Source: Sinonovacula constricta
Taxonomy: Eukaryota; Mollusca; Bivalvia; Cardiida; Solecurtidae
Direction of reading: 5' to 3'
Length of the DNA stretch: 64,000 nt
NCBI GenBank assembly: GCA_007844125.1
Contig: CM017572.1
Location: 21,931,407 to 21,995,406 of the forward strand
Below the pieces are notes generated by a model, which saw only the letters and a list, made by a program, of their open reading frames with translations, did not search any database and was not told the DNA's origin. Made by a program: the position numbers and the translations under genes. Every line of letters begins with the position of its first letter. The stretch's first letter is position 1. Of the stretch, positions 9,101 through 17,776 are shown one piece after another.

Positions 9101-11424
9101 GTGATATATCCCAACCATCACCTTGAAGGTGTGATATATCCCAACCATCACCATGAAGGTGTGATATATCCCAACCATTACATTGTAGGTGTGATATATT
9201 CCACTCATTACCTTGAAGGTGTGATATATCCCAACCATTACCTTGTAGGTGTGATATATCCCACTCGTTACCTTGTAGGTGTGATATATCCCAACCACTA
9301 CCTTGAAGATATGATATATCTCAATCATTACCTTGAAGGTGTGATATATCCCACCCATTATCTTGAAGATATAATATATCTCAATCATTTTCTTGAAGGT
9401 GTGATATATCCCAACCATTACCTTAAAGGTGTTATATATTTTACCCACAACCTTACAGGTATAATATAATATTTGTTAACTTAAAGGTGGCGTGATATAA
9501 AATTTCATCACCTAACACAAAGATTTGATATAATTTCTTACACACTATCTTAATAATGAGATATTACACTGTTGCAATAAACCTGTTATATAGTATTCCA
9601 TCCTCTACTTTAAAGGTGTGCAATAATATTTTATATGTCCTACAATATTAAACCCATGCGCTTAAAGGTGTTGTATAACAATGTACCATAAGGCTATAAG
9701 GTGTGACATGACATTTCAGAGGAAGACTGCCCCGACAAGGTTGACTGCCATTCATATGGGTATGCGATATGCACTGAAGAGCCCACATGGTCATTCGAGA
9801 ACTGTCGCGGACATTGTCGAATGTGTCTAGGTGAGCCAGCTGCAGTTCATATATTTTTAACTCTAGTGCCAAAAAGAGACCAACAACAAAGTATCACACT
9901 TTACTTAGATGAAACAAACATCATTAGTTTTCACTTTGTTTCACTTTTCCACTTTCAGCTCACCTGAGCTTATGCTCAGGGTGAGCTCTTGTGATCGACC
10001 ACCTTCACTTGTCTGGCATCACGTGTCCGTCAACACTGTCAAACAACATCCACTCTAAAACTGCTTGGTCAAATTCTGTCAAACTTTCTAAGGAGCTTAA
10101 GCCGGCAGGGGGAATGATATGTTGTTCAAAGGAATGTGATTCATAAAAAAACATGGCCACCAGGGGAGTGACCATTTTCCATATTTGGCTTTATAGGAAA
10201 ACTTAGAAAATCTTGTGCGAAACTGCAAGAGCTAGAGCCTTGATATTTGGTAACAGGTTCCTTGGGTGGCCATGTCTCAAGATTGTTCAAAGAATTCTGA
10301 TCGGTAAAAAAAAACACATGGCCATTAGGGGGTGTCCATTTTCCATAAAAAGGCTACATTGGAAAACTTAGAAAATCTTCTTGTCAGAAAGTGCAAGATC
10401 TAGAGCATTGATATTTGGTATACGTGTGTTTTGGGTGGCTCTGTATCAAGATTGTTAAAAAGATGATGATCGGTATTTAATAAAAAACATGGCCGCCAGG
10501 GGTGTGGCCATATTCCATTCAAGGATATCTTGGGAAACTTAGAAAATCTTGTCAAAAACTGCAAAGAGCTAGAGCCTTGATATTTGGTATTCATATCTTT
10601 TGGGAGGAACAGCATCAAGATTGTTCAACAAATTCTGATCTGTCAAAAAAACATGGTCGCCAGGGGCGTGACTATTGTCCATATATGGTTATACAGGAAA
10701 ACTACAAATGCTAGAGCCTTTACATTTAGTTCACAAGTTCCTTAGGAGGCACTGTATCAAGAAACATATATTCAAAGAATTGTTAACCATTAAAAACACT
10801 ACTGCCTGAGGCGTGGCCAATTTCCATATATGGCTATATTGGAAAATCATGTCAAAAAACTACCAGATCTGGAGCCTTGATATTTAGTATTTATGCTCTT
10901 TGGGTGGCCCTGTATCAAGATTTTTAAAAGAATTTTCATCTGCCAAAAACATGGCCAGAAGGGCTAAAAGTCTAAGACATGCCGGAGAGTGATATAGGGC
11001 CATCATGGTCTTTTTATAAATATGTGTTCCATGTGTCATATTTTATCTATTGATAGCTTTTTTTGGTAACTTATGCACACATTGAGCCCTGTGACTCGGA
11101 TTTAACAGTTTTGTGACATATGAACATTAGATATTTCTCAGTTTCGCCTCCATGACTGTGTTGTCCACGTGACTTGAATGTGAGTTTTATTTTTGCACAT
11201 ATGAATATCTTATATTTGTGACAGTAGCACTCCATGTGTTGACCACGTATCTTTGATGTGACAGTTTTCTCACTTACAAATATTTGATATTTGTGACAGT
11301 AACACCTCCATGTGTTGACCACACAAAGAACTGCGAGGTATCAAACAATCTGTACCACATCTGTACAAACCCAGCTCTGTCAAATCTGAGGGACGAATGC
11401 AAGAAAACCTGCAACCTATGCTAG
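67..11424 (+). CDS. Multi-ShKT, threonine-rich mucin-like secreted protein (3' part, 7 exons)
   Basis: Joined exons 67-198, 1233-1355, 3376-3660, 5329-5451, 7911-8357, 9720-9830 and 11300-11424 give 447 residues ending in TAG; the 5' end is off the window. Six cysteine-rich blocks each have the ShKT (PF01549-type) spacing of six Cys: residues 7-42, 48-83, 144-179, 184-219, 373-405 and 411-447. The first four share the core DPDCADY or PDCADY, then D-Y-I-C, a W, H-C, F/Y-C and a final C. Thr/Pro-rich linkers (residues about 86-140 and 222-369) look like O-glycosylated mucin spacers. Every intron is phase 1, so whole domains can be gained or lost without frameshift. ShKT domains occur in potassium-channel-blocking peptides but also in many secreted enzymes and matrix proteins, so no toxin role is claimed. 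A signal peptide, if any, would be upstream. Family assignment is from the cysteine pattern; exact function unknown. Confidence 0.82.
303..455 (-). repeat. SINE family B, fragment (B1)
   Basis: Contains the family B core 'tggtggaggaagaccccaga' and 'gggtagaaccaccgg', shared with copies at 6.7, 30.3, 35.2, 35.7, 36.4 and 38.6 kb. The tRNA-like head is missing or decayed here. It lies in the first intron of the ShKT gene. Confidence 0.6.
456..1232. other. ShKT intron 1 remainder
   Basis: AT-rich intronic sequence with no exon, RNA gene or repeat that I recognise. Small open frames here have no splice or coding support. Confidence 0.5.
1233..1355 (+). CDS. ShKT gene exon b (ShKT domain 2)
   Basis: The acceptor is ...attgcacacag before 1233 and the donor used is GTCAGT at 1356. 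The exon is 123 nt, phase 1 to 1, with six Cys. A stronger-looking GTAAGT sits 4 nt further on (1360), but using it would throw the next exon out of the Thr-rich frame, so 1355 was chosen. Confidence 0.78.
1481..1964. mobile_element. TTAA-flanked MITE, family E (E1)
   Basis: About 480 bp with terminal inverted repeats: the left end reads 'gtggtatccaacagtttg' and the right end reads 'caaactgtcggatatcacct' followed by TTAA. The internal motif 'ggtatttcctatctgagcca' is shared with copies at 5.8, 23.1, 57.8 and 58.2 kb. The length and terminal repeats suggest a non-autonomous DNA transposon; TTAA targeting suggests a piggyBac-like class (inference). Confidence 0.7.
1965..2983. other. ShKT intron 2, unassigned part
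   Basis: AT-rich intronic sequence between element E1 and SINE A1. I see no exon or named repeat in it. Confidence 0.45.
2984..3212 (-). repeat. SINE family A (A1), tRNA head missing
   Basis: Carries the family A tail 'tgtttactgggtttattg', the middle 'ataccacacccagtca' and 'tatttgcttgagcattagca'. The copy stops before the tRNA-like head that complete copies carry (compare 39278-39589). Confidence 0.7.
3376..3660 (+). CDS. ShKT gene exon c (Thr/Pro linker + ShKT domain 3)
   Basis: The acceptor is ...ataatttcag and the donor GTAAGT is at 3661. The exon is 285 nt, phase 1 to 1. About 55 Thr/Pro-rich residues precede a ShKT block with six Cys (ETC to GYC). Linker and domain in one exon mark a shuffled mucin-ShKT unit. 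Confidence 0.8.
3663..5328. other. ShKT intron 3
   Basis: About 1.67 kb of AT-rich intron. Around 5040-5240 it becomes rich in TG steps such as 'gtgtgtgtttgtg'. No exon or clear element recognised. Confidence 0.45.
5329..5451 (+). CDS. ShKT gene exon d (ShKT domain 4)
   Basis: The acceptor is ...cttgttgcag and the donor GTATTT is at 5452. The exon is 123 nt, phase 1 to 1, the same size as exon b, and its six-Cys block is very like domains 1 and 2. Recent tandem duplication of a single-domain exon is likely. Confidence 0.8.
5788..6289. mobile_element. TTAA-flanked MITE, family E (E2)
   Basis: About 500 bp. The left end is TTAA followed by 'tggtggtatccgacaatttg'; the right end is 'caaactgtcgaacaccacct' followed by TTAA. 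It shares 'caggtatttcctatctgagc' internally with E1. Confidence 0.72.
6420..6610 (-). repeat. SINE family B, decayed copy (B2)
   Basis: Weak match to the family B core (ttggtggataaatactgcaa, tgtagagccataagcaaact) placed just before the better copy B3. Heavily diverged. Confidence 0.4.
6660..6890 (-). repeat. SINE family B (B3) with tRNA-like head
   Basis: On the - strand the head reads 'cctgtggcgtagcgttag' (A-box-like) and 'cttgggttcgagtcccgtt' (B-box-like). The body carries 'tggtggaggaagacccca' on +. The tRNA-derived Pol III promoter and its family copies identify it as a SINE rather than a tRNA gene. Confidence 0.75.
6891..7564. other. ShKT intron 4, unassigned part
   Basis: AT-rich intronic sequence between SINEs B3 and C1. 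No feature recognised. Confidence 0.4.
7565..7844 (-). repeat. SINE family C (C1)
   Basis: The - strand head reads 'agcttaattggtagagcg' (A-box-like) and 'cgggttcaaaccccggc' (B-box-like). The body has 'ggtccattatactgacac' and 'aggagggaagccactact' on +. Further copies are at 14.3, 41.4 and 54.1 kb. Confidence 0.78.
7911..8357 (+). CDS. ShKT gene exon e (threonine-rich mucin exon)
   Basis: The acceptor is ...tcctttttcag and the donor GTGAGT is at 8358. The exon is 447 nt, phase 1 to 1, giving 148 whole residues. It is almost entirely Thr with Pro, Lys and Ser in TTTPKPTTT-type blocks. There is no Cys, as expected for a heavily O-glycosylated spacer. The DNA is an imperfect ACA/ACC repeat and likely varies in length between alleles (inference). 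Long frames on the opposite strand are shadows of the repeat. Confidence 0.8.
8460..9470. repeat. 30-bp tandem satellite in ShKT intron (array H)
   Basis: About 33 head-to-tail copies of a 30-bp unit of the form 'ccttgaaggtgtgatatatc' plus 'ccaaccatta'. Variants such as 'gatatgatatatctcaatca' alternate in a higher-order pattern. Because 30 is a multiple of 3 and the unit lacks stops in some frames, frames of over 300 codons stay open on both strands. They are not treated as genes. Confidence 0.92.
9471..9719. repeat. Decayed flank of the 30-bp satellite
   Basis: Degenerate echoes of the unit ('cttaaaggtgg', 'ctttaaaggtgtgc', 'cttaaaggtgttgtata', 'ctataaggtgtgacatg') continue from the array right up to the acceptor of the next ShKT exon. 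Confidence 0.5.
9720..9830 (+). CDS. ShKT gene exon f (ShKT domain 5)
   Basis: The acceptor is ...gacatttcag and the donor GTGAGC is at 9831. The exon is 111 nt, phase 1 to 1. Its six-Cys block (EDC to RMC) is shorter and more diverged than domains 1-4 and lacks the PDCADY core. Confidence 0.78.
   Translation, partial: RKTAPTRLTAIHMGMRYALKSPHGHSRTVADIVECV
9957..10985. repeat. Interspersed element with ~165-bp internal tandem units (family M)
   Basis: It starts with a hairpin, 'ctcacctgagcttatgctca' then 'gggtgag'. About six imperfect 165-bp units follow, each with an 'acatggccgccaggggtgtg'-type core and 'gagctagagccttgatattt'. A lone copy in the opposite orientation lies at 44.86-45.18 kb, so the family is dispersed and not only tandem. 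Class not assigned. Confidence 0.7.
11085..11325. repeat. ~76-82-bp tandem repeat running into the last ShKT exon
   Basis: Three imperfect units. 'ccatgtgttgaccac' occurs at 11232 and 11308, 76 bp apart, and a diverged copy 'ccatgactgtgttgtccacg' starts near 11150. The last unit overlaps the start of the terminal exon. Confidence 0.7.
11300..11424 (+). CDS. ShKT gene terminal exon g (ShKT domain 6, stop)
   Basis: The acceptor is ...atttgtgacag before 11300; the exon runs to TAG at 11422-11424. It encodes a six-Cys block starting TPPC and ending CNLC, followed at once by the stop. A later AG (before AACTGC) would give the wrong phase and lose the first Cys, so 11300 was chosen. A C-terminal ShKT domain flush with the stop is typical for the family. 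Confidence 0.75.
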
Positions 11425-11625
11425 AGTAAGTCATTTAATAGGACAACGATTGTAGTTTAATTTTAGCTAGTGCATAGACATGTGTTCTATGGAAGAAATT
11501 GTATAAGGGTTTTTCCACCAAAAATCTGCTTCTATTTTAGAAAATTAACATGCATGAATATGGATGAACATGGATGAATTCATGCTTTTGGTGTGTTTGT
11601 AAGGGGGTGGGCAGGTTGTGTGAAC

Positions 11626-11631
11626 AATAAA
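11626..11631 (+). other. Candidate polyadenylation signal of the ShKT gene
   Basis: AATAAA lies about 200 bp after the stop, which is a plausible 3' UTR length. It is supported by motif and position only. Confidence 0.4.
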
Positions 11632-12861
11632 CTTCACTGACAATTCTTCATCTAGTGACATTGTTCAATAGTGGAAGATAAATGTATAGTGCTGTCTTCA
11701 TTGTGATAGTTAGCATGATTGTTTATAACCTTTCTCACCCAATCGTAAAGATTTCAAGTGCCCCCATATTCAAGCTCTCCGTTCTCCACCCACTTTTCCT
11801 GCCATCAAAAGATCATGAAAATGAAATTTCTGGGTAGAGCATACAGAAAATGTTTTAAAAGGAGGTTTCAGACTGTTTGAAACATTTTTTTTCTCTCATG
11901 CAACCTAAAAAATTACTATTACCTGGAAAAATTATGTTTATTGATGGTCTACATCCATGTGAAAAGTAAAGCATAACACAACATTTGTTATTACAAAAAT
12001 GTATTTCCTGTCCGAGCCATGGTGCACAGTTAGCTATTTGTTAACAAAGAAAACCACCTGACCACTTACTTCTGAAGCGGGTATCTTTTTAAAACTCATT
12101 TAAGATCTAGAGGTTTTGAAAATGTTCCCTGGGGCTTTTTTTCGGCAAATGTGTTTAGTTTCTGAGGGTTCTTTAAAAACATGTTTAAGTTTCCGAGGTT
12201 TTCAGAAACACGTGCAATTTCCGACATTTTTTTTTAAATCGTATGTTTTTAAGTCTCCTGAGGATGGCTTGAGATAATCTCAGGAGAATGTTTGTTCTAG
12301 TTTGGAGCATTTGTAACCCACATATTAAAAATTAGAATTTTTAATATTAAGTAGGAATAATAAAGTTTTTGCGCTATAAAAGAAGTTAAAAACCGGCAAC
12401 TCAACCAACTTCATAGAATTTAGATGAAAATAACATAATCTTGTAATCTTACAAATAACAATGATTTTTCATCATTTACTTACAGGCGATGTGCGCAGAA
12501 GGTTTTCTGGGTTAAATATGAGAGTTGCAGTGAAAGCCAATCATATTTCGGTACAGGGTGCGTGTGCTGAAAATTTTCTATTAAAGACATTCTTATGATC
12601 AGCAGTGGAAGACGATTGTTTGTGTTGATTTTATATTTGTTATGTAGACTTAATAAACAAGAAAGACTGTGAAAAGACAATATAGCTGTTTTTGTTTGTT
12701 AGTAAATATCATCTTAAGTCCCACTAGAATCCTTTTGTTTTAATTGTAGAGCAACAGTCATGCTAAGAGGTACCCTGCTTTCATAACAGTATGTTGTTAC
12801 TAATGTAGCACACTAAATATAGTTAAATTAGTACTGCTTTTATACACACCAGTTCCATGCT
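11632..12861. other. Intergenic, with a partial MITE E copy
   Basis: Between 11868 and 12095 there is a decayed family E fragment ('gtatttcctgtccgagccat', 'cagactgtttgaaac'). The rest is AT-rich with no gene support. Confidence 0.5.
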
Positions 12862-13088
12862 TGTTTATTGGGTTTATTGTCCCAACAGCAGTATTTCAGT
12901 ATTACCTGGCATGATACCACACCCAGTCCCATTATCCTGACACCGGGCCAACCAGTCGTGGAACCACCTTTATATTTGCTTCATCGTTAGCATGGGAGCA
13001 ACAACTTTGGTATGTCACGGCTCAGGATCAAACCAGGGGTCTCCCATACGTGGAGCCGACGCTCTACCGATTGCACTACCAGGTCTGG
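12862..13088 (-). repeat. SINE family A (A2), internally shortened
   Basis: Has the tail 'tgtttattgggtttattg', the middle 'gataccacacccagtc' and the head ('gctctaccgattgcactacc' on +). The segment between the tail and the middle is shorter than in the complete copy. Confidence 0.75.
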
Positions 13089-13224
13089 TGTGTGTAAGTG
13101 TATGCCTACTGTTATAAAATGTTATTATAGTTATGTGAATTCTCTTTAAGATTTTAAACCCTTCTGGTGCCAAAAAAATGAAAAAGTACAGCTCAGAACT
13201 TCATATATCTAAGAAAATCTATGA

Positions 13225-13500
13225 AAAACAGTACATGTGTTAGTAAAATAATAAATAACTGTAACAAAATACAATCAACCATAATAAATACTTTAAAATA
13301 TAATAAATAATAATAAATAACATTAAATACAAAAAATAATGATAACTAACTATAATATATACAATTAATAATAATAATAATAATAATAAAATTACAATAA
13401 ATAATTATAAACAGTAAAAAATAACTATTATTACATCAAATAATTATGAATTACAATAAATACAATAATAAATAATAATTAAAAGCACTACTTACATTAT
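13225..13500. repeat. A/T simple-sequence tract (AAT/AATA-rich)
   Basis: Long stretch of 'aataataataataataa'-type repeats and related AT words. It has no coding potential. Confidence 0.85.
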
Positions 13501-14084
13501 TAGACTTGTGTAAACTAAGACATCTGACGTACAAAACATAGCATTGAAAATCTTAAACTATATCTTAAATGAAAACACCTGATGTGCTACTGATTAAAGC
13601 GACTTCCCAAAACTTTATTTGGAGACTTTCATATTCGTAGAATCTGAACTTATTTAAAATCAGATAGTTGTTCTTGTCTAGCATTTCAATAATAAAATTT
13701 CTGTTTTGGCATCTTTTGATTCCACACAGAAATCCATTATTATCAGTAGTTGAAAATATGAACGGCTGTAGTAAGGGCAAATTTATATAGTCAATTCACT
13801 TAAGGGGTAATTTTTTTATTTTTTATTTAAATTTCACAAATAGATGACAATGTTTTAAGGCAGTTTTGCCATATTTTGTTCAAGTTCCTAATATATATAT
13901 TTTCCCCCACAAAAAAAAAAAAATAATTAAAAAAATAAAATATATATATATATATAAATTATTTATAATAAATATTTGGTCTGTAACATCAGTGTAAGTT
14001 ATGTGTAATTTTATGGTCTATTTAAGCATCCACTTTGTAATATTTTTTAACTGCATCAGAGCAGCATAACACAGTTAAGGGCCG
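13501..14084. other. Intergenic AT-rich sequence with poly-A and (TA)n tract
   Basis: A poly-A run followed by (TA)n lies at about 13905-13965. Nothing else is recognised. Confidence 0.6.
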
Positions 14085-14256
14085 TGCCATGGTAGTAACA
14101 TCCTGCCAGTTTGGGTGGAGGAAAACCCTTGTCAAGTTGTTGTGTAGAACTGGACATCGCAGGTCACATGAAAGTTGTACCAAACGGGCCGTGAACTGAC
14201 ACCATAAATAAGGAATTACAGACCATTGCCTCTACTGACTAGGCCACAGGCACTTC
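14085..14256 (-). repeat. SINE family B, diverged copy (B10)
   Basis: Matches the family B layout ('gtttgggtggaggaaaaccc', 'tgtgtagaactggacatcgc', 'gactaggccacaggcac') with many substitutions. Confidence 0.55.
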
Positions 14257-14272
14257 TAAAACAAAGGTCAAG

Positions 14273-14558
14273 GGATGGGATGGGAGGGATTTGCTAGAAT
14301 CTATGCCGATACTGTGCAGCGACATTTCTATTATTATAGCACTGGGGCACTTATGCAGTTTCCAGGGAATGAACCCGGCCAGTCCATTATACTGACACCG
14401 ACGAGTCAGACCTAATGCTGTCCCATTAGCCCTAAGCGTTAGGAGAGAAGCCACTACTACCAACTTTATAAAGTCTTTGGTTTGACCCGGCGGGGATTTG
14501 AACCCGCGACCTCCCGATCTGCAAGCCGACACTCTACCACTTGAGCTATTGCTGCCGG
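14273..14558 (-). repeat. SINE family C (C2)
   Basis: Close to C1 over its whole length, with the - strand head 'tagctcaagtggtagagtg' and B-box-like 'gcgggttcaaatccccgc'. It sits about 17 bp after B10. Confidence 0.78.
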
Positions 14559-14858
14559 AAAAGGTAAAGTTTATTGGATAATTATATGGATAATATGAAT
14601 ATCACATTAAGCTGTAGTTTAACAATCTTTCAGCTCATCTTAGCACCAAGGGCTTGCCAGCAATTTTTTTTTTTTTTTGAAAAACCTTGCAAGAACCCTA
14701 GGCAACAGTGTCAGGAATCTACCTAAAACATTAGATTTGTTTGAAAATTAGATTTCTATTGCAATTTGAATTAGATTTCTAAAGCTGAAGTCCCAGGGCC
14801 TCAGGTGAGCAGTTCATGGCCATTATGGCCCTCTTGGTACAAAGAGAGTCATTTGTGA

Positions 14859-15206
14859 ATAGTCTCCCTTGAGTTATCTCTAAATTGCAAATAGGTCCTT
14901 TTATTTGGATTATTTGTTTTTTATTCTTGTACTCTTTGGAATGTATGTTGGCTTTTATGCCGTTCTTGTGATAATTGGTAAACCAAAGTCGACAAACACC
15001 TCCATTTTCTTTTTTAAATAACAATTCTCTGTAATGGATTTAGTCTGAAATCTATGCAAAAGTAAGAAATTTCACTGTTTTTGCACCATCTGCAAAATCT
15101 CTGCCAATAAGGTCCAAATATTCCAACTTTAAAGACCTTCCTATTATTTGGACTACCTTGGATATTATGTTACAATGGAGTCCATTTCCATTTCACCAAT
15201 GTACCC
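14859..15206. mobile_element. MITE-like element family F (F1)
   Basis: About 350 bp. The left end is 'atagtctcccttgagttatc' and the right end is 'gagtccatttccatttcacc'. It shares 'attttcttttttaaataaca' and 'aagtaagaaatttcactg' with the copies at 19.8 and 41.0 kb. Confidence 0.6.
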
Positions 15207-16325
15207 AGTTCTCATTGTACCCTTGACACATATACCTGGTACACCTTTACTTAAATTTATAAACCAAATATTGGACATGTCCCTGCTAAAGTGCAGTAAA
15301 AACTACATGTTAATCTAAAGTTAGAAAAGAGGACAACATTCAATTTCTAATTTTATAATGAAGAGTCAAAAACACAGGAAAAACAAATCTTATTATAAAA
15401 TAAAACTTAAAACATCAATTGCAACTATATGCCCTTATTATGACGAATGTGAAAATAGATTTTATCTTTCAAGTCTATCAATATTTATATGTAACTCAAT
15501 ATTTTATTTAAAATAACCTTTATCATTTGAAAACAAAGTTATGTTAATATATTGTAAATACTGGTAATTTAAGGGGAGGAGGGACCAAAATGGGATATTT
15601 TTGGAACATTTTGTATACACTATCATTCTTTAACTGAACTCAGTTTTAACTTAAAGACCCACTCATTTAAAACCTTCCAAAAAATCAAAGGCTGAAACAG
15701 CCACAGTGGGGTTGCAAAACAGAACAACTTAAACAGGTGTCGAAAGCTGAAGTTGATAATATAATGACTAAATAAGCAGACTTAAGTGATTAAGAAAAAA
15801 CTTAACAATAGTTTTAAGATGCCGGTTTTTGAAAATGATAATGTAGACAGGTTTACAAAGAAAAGACAGACAGCTAAGCAGTAATCATAATAATTAATCG
15901 CAACAATTATCATTCCTGTATGTTTTATTTAAAACTACTTTTTATTATTTTAAATAAGAAAATGTTTCGAAAAATTTTGCAAATTAAATAAATTTTATTA
16001 TCCTAGTTCTATGTGTCTTCCTAGCATTATCACATTATAGTAACAGTATAACAGTTTTCTTAAATCACAAATAGATTTTAGGATTATGGCTTCTGCTTTC
16101 ATATTCAGTCACAAAGTTAACATTAATCAATAGGCATTCACAATTAAATTATAATCGAAACATTAAAACTATGAAGAATTTTAATACATTGTGATTTCTA
16201 TAACATTTTAATTTACCAGGATTCGGTGCATAAAGCATTCTTTTGTAGATTCTTCATTATTAATGCACTTTAAAACTGTCGTGGAGTGGTACGAAACATG
16301 CGGGTACGAAATTGCAATTCATTGA
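15207..16325. other. Intergenic AT-rich sequence
   Basis: No gene, RNA or repeat family recognised. Confidence 0.45.
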
Positions 16326-16760
16326 ACATATGCTAATATGTCAAAATGTTGGCCTTACCTGACTCTATGGCTACGTAAGTGTTTGATTGGTTAAGGTGTT
16401 CTTTGTCTGTGCTTCTGTTTTCGCGAAATGCGTCAATATTTCCACATTGGCTTCTTGTATTTTCGCGAAATATCAACTTGGTCGGACACATTTTACCATT
16501 TCCTCTTGTAAACATTAGCAATCACTAATGACACATGCAGTTTACAGTTATTTTTAGTGTTAAGATTTCTTAATATTCCACAAACTTATGTAGGCTGCAA
16601 ATTATAATGAATATTTTACATGTCCAGTCGGCTACGGAATCGTCCAAATGGCTACCCATTTTTCCCGCGCTTTCTGCGTTGTTGCAGTCAGCTGCACGAA
16701 TTTCCCGCGAGCGGACGATTCCATTGCGACGCGTTTGTGTTTTATTATTCTTGATGGAAC
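16326..16760. promoter_or_regulatory. CpG-richer stretch with palindromes and E2F-like sites (tentative)
   Basis: This stretch stands out from the AT-rich surroundings. It has two TTTCGCGAAA palindromes (about 16419-16428 and 16461-16470), two TTTCCCGCG motifs matching the E2F consensus (16661, 16701), and the inverted pair GGAATCGTCC (16636) and GGACGATTCC (16713). A short - strand frame (16333-16521) ends near a GTAAGG donor-like site, but no downstream exon was found. Promoter function is only a guess. Confidence 0.25.
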
Positions 16761-17156
16761 ATGTGTTATCAAAGTTCCATTTTAACCACTTCCACTATCT
16801 GCACGTTAGGAAATTAAAAAGATACAAAGTCTTACATTCATAATGAAGATACACAACATGTTTACAGTGTACATCTACTGCCCCTAAATATGTACATGTA
16901 TCTTTCATCAAAGCTATTCACTCATAAATGTCTTAATTTCGTGAAATAATGTAAACTCTTGGTACAACTTTTATTTGTACATAACTTTTATTTGCAATAA
17001 CAGCAGCAATCACCATCAGTAATATTGAAAACAGTTTATTAAAAGAAAATAAACAATTTTCTTGTGGCTTTGACAGCAATTAATCCTCCAACGAACTACT
17101 TTTTGACGCTGCGTTGTTCTGTACAGAAAGTAAACTCAGCACGATCATTATATGCC

Positions 17157-17360
17157 CGTACATGTGAACTTTTTCTCATGTCAAAGTGGAAGATTTTCAC
17201 TTGCAAAGTGGGAGATTTTTTTTCCATAGAAACAAAGAAGAAAGTTATGTTTCCAAATAGGAAGATTTCTGGAACTGTGTAAAACACTCCTCATTTTCAA
17301 ATAATTTTGAACAATAAAAGTGGGAGTCTCCCTCCAAAAGTGGGAGAGTTCACGTGTATG
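17157..17360. mobile_element. MITE-like element family D (D1)
   Basis: About 205 bp with terminal inverted repeats: left 'cgtacatgtgaact', right 'agttcacgtgtatg'. Internal 'aagtgggagatttt' and 'gggagtctccctccaaaagt' are shared with D2 and D3. Confidence 0.7.
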
Positions 17361-17561
17361 TATGTCATCGAGCTTCTCGACGCCACGGCTCACTGTGATA
17401 TCAATTATACAAAAGATACCTACTACAACTGATCTTATCCAAATCATAATTGTGTCATACGTCCTTCATCCACTTACTTTCCATTCATTTTCTTTTCATT
17501 GATATAATTTATTGCAATAGTAGTATTAAAATAACTTTCTATTCATAAAGTACCGGTATCT

Positions 17562-17776
17562 TACTTGAGAACTTTTTCTGAGGCCAAAGTTGGGGGATTT
17601 TTACTTGCAAAGTGGGAGATTTGTTATTTTCATAATTATAAACAAATAAGAGTTATCTGTTTGCAGGGGGGTTACTGAAAATGTGTAAAACACCCATCAT
17701 TTTAAAATAATTTTGAAACTAAATTTAAGTTAAAAGAGGAAGTCTCCCTCCAAAAGTGGGAGAGTTCACATGTATG
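17562..17776. mobile_element. MITE-like element family D (D2)
   Basis: A second, more diverged copy 200 bp after D1, in the same orientation. Its right end is 'gagagttcacatgtatgca'. Confidence 0.65.

Noticed and set aside
8483..9469. Open frames of about 320 codons on both strands (10-residue repeats such as VIYPNHYLEG)
   Set aside because: Both come from the 30-bp intronic satellite; the unit length is divisible by three. No splice, composition or family support for a protein.
14859..15024. 81-codon - strand frame as a gene
   Set aside because: Mostly inside the MITE-like element F1 and repeated at other F copies.
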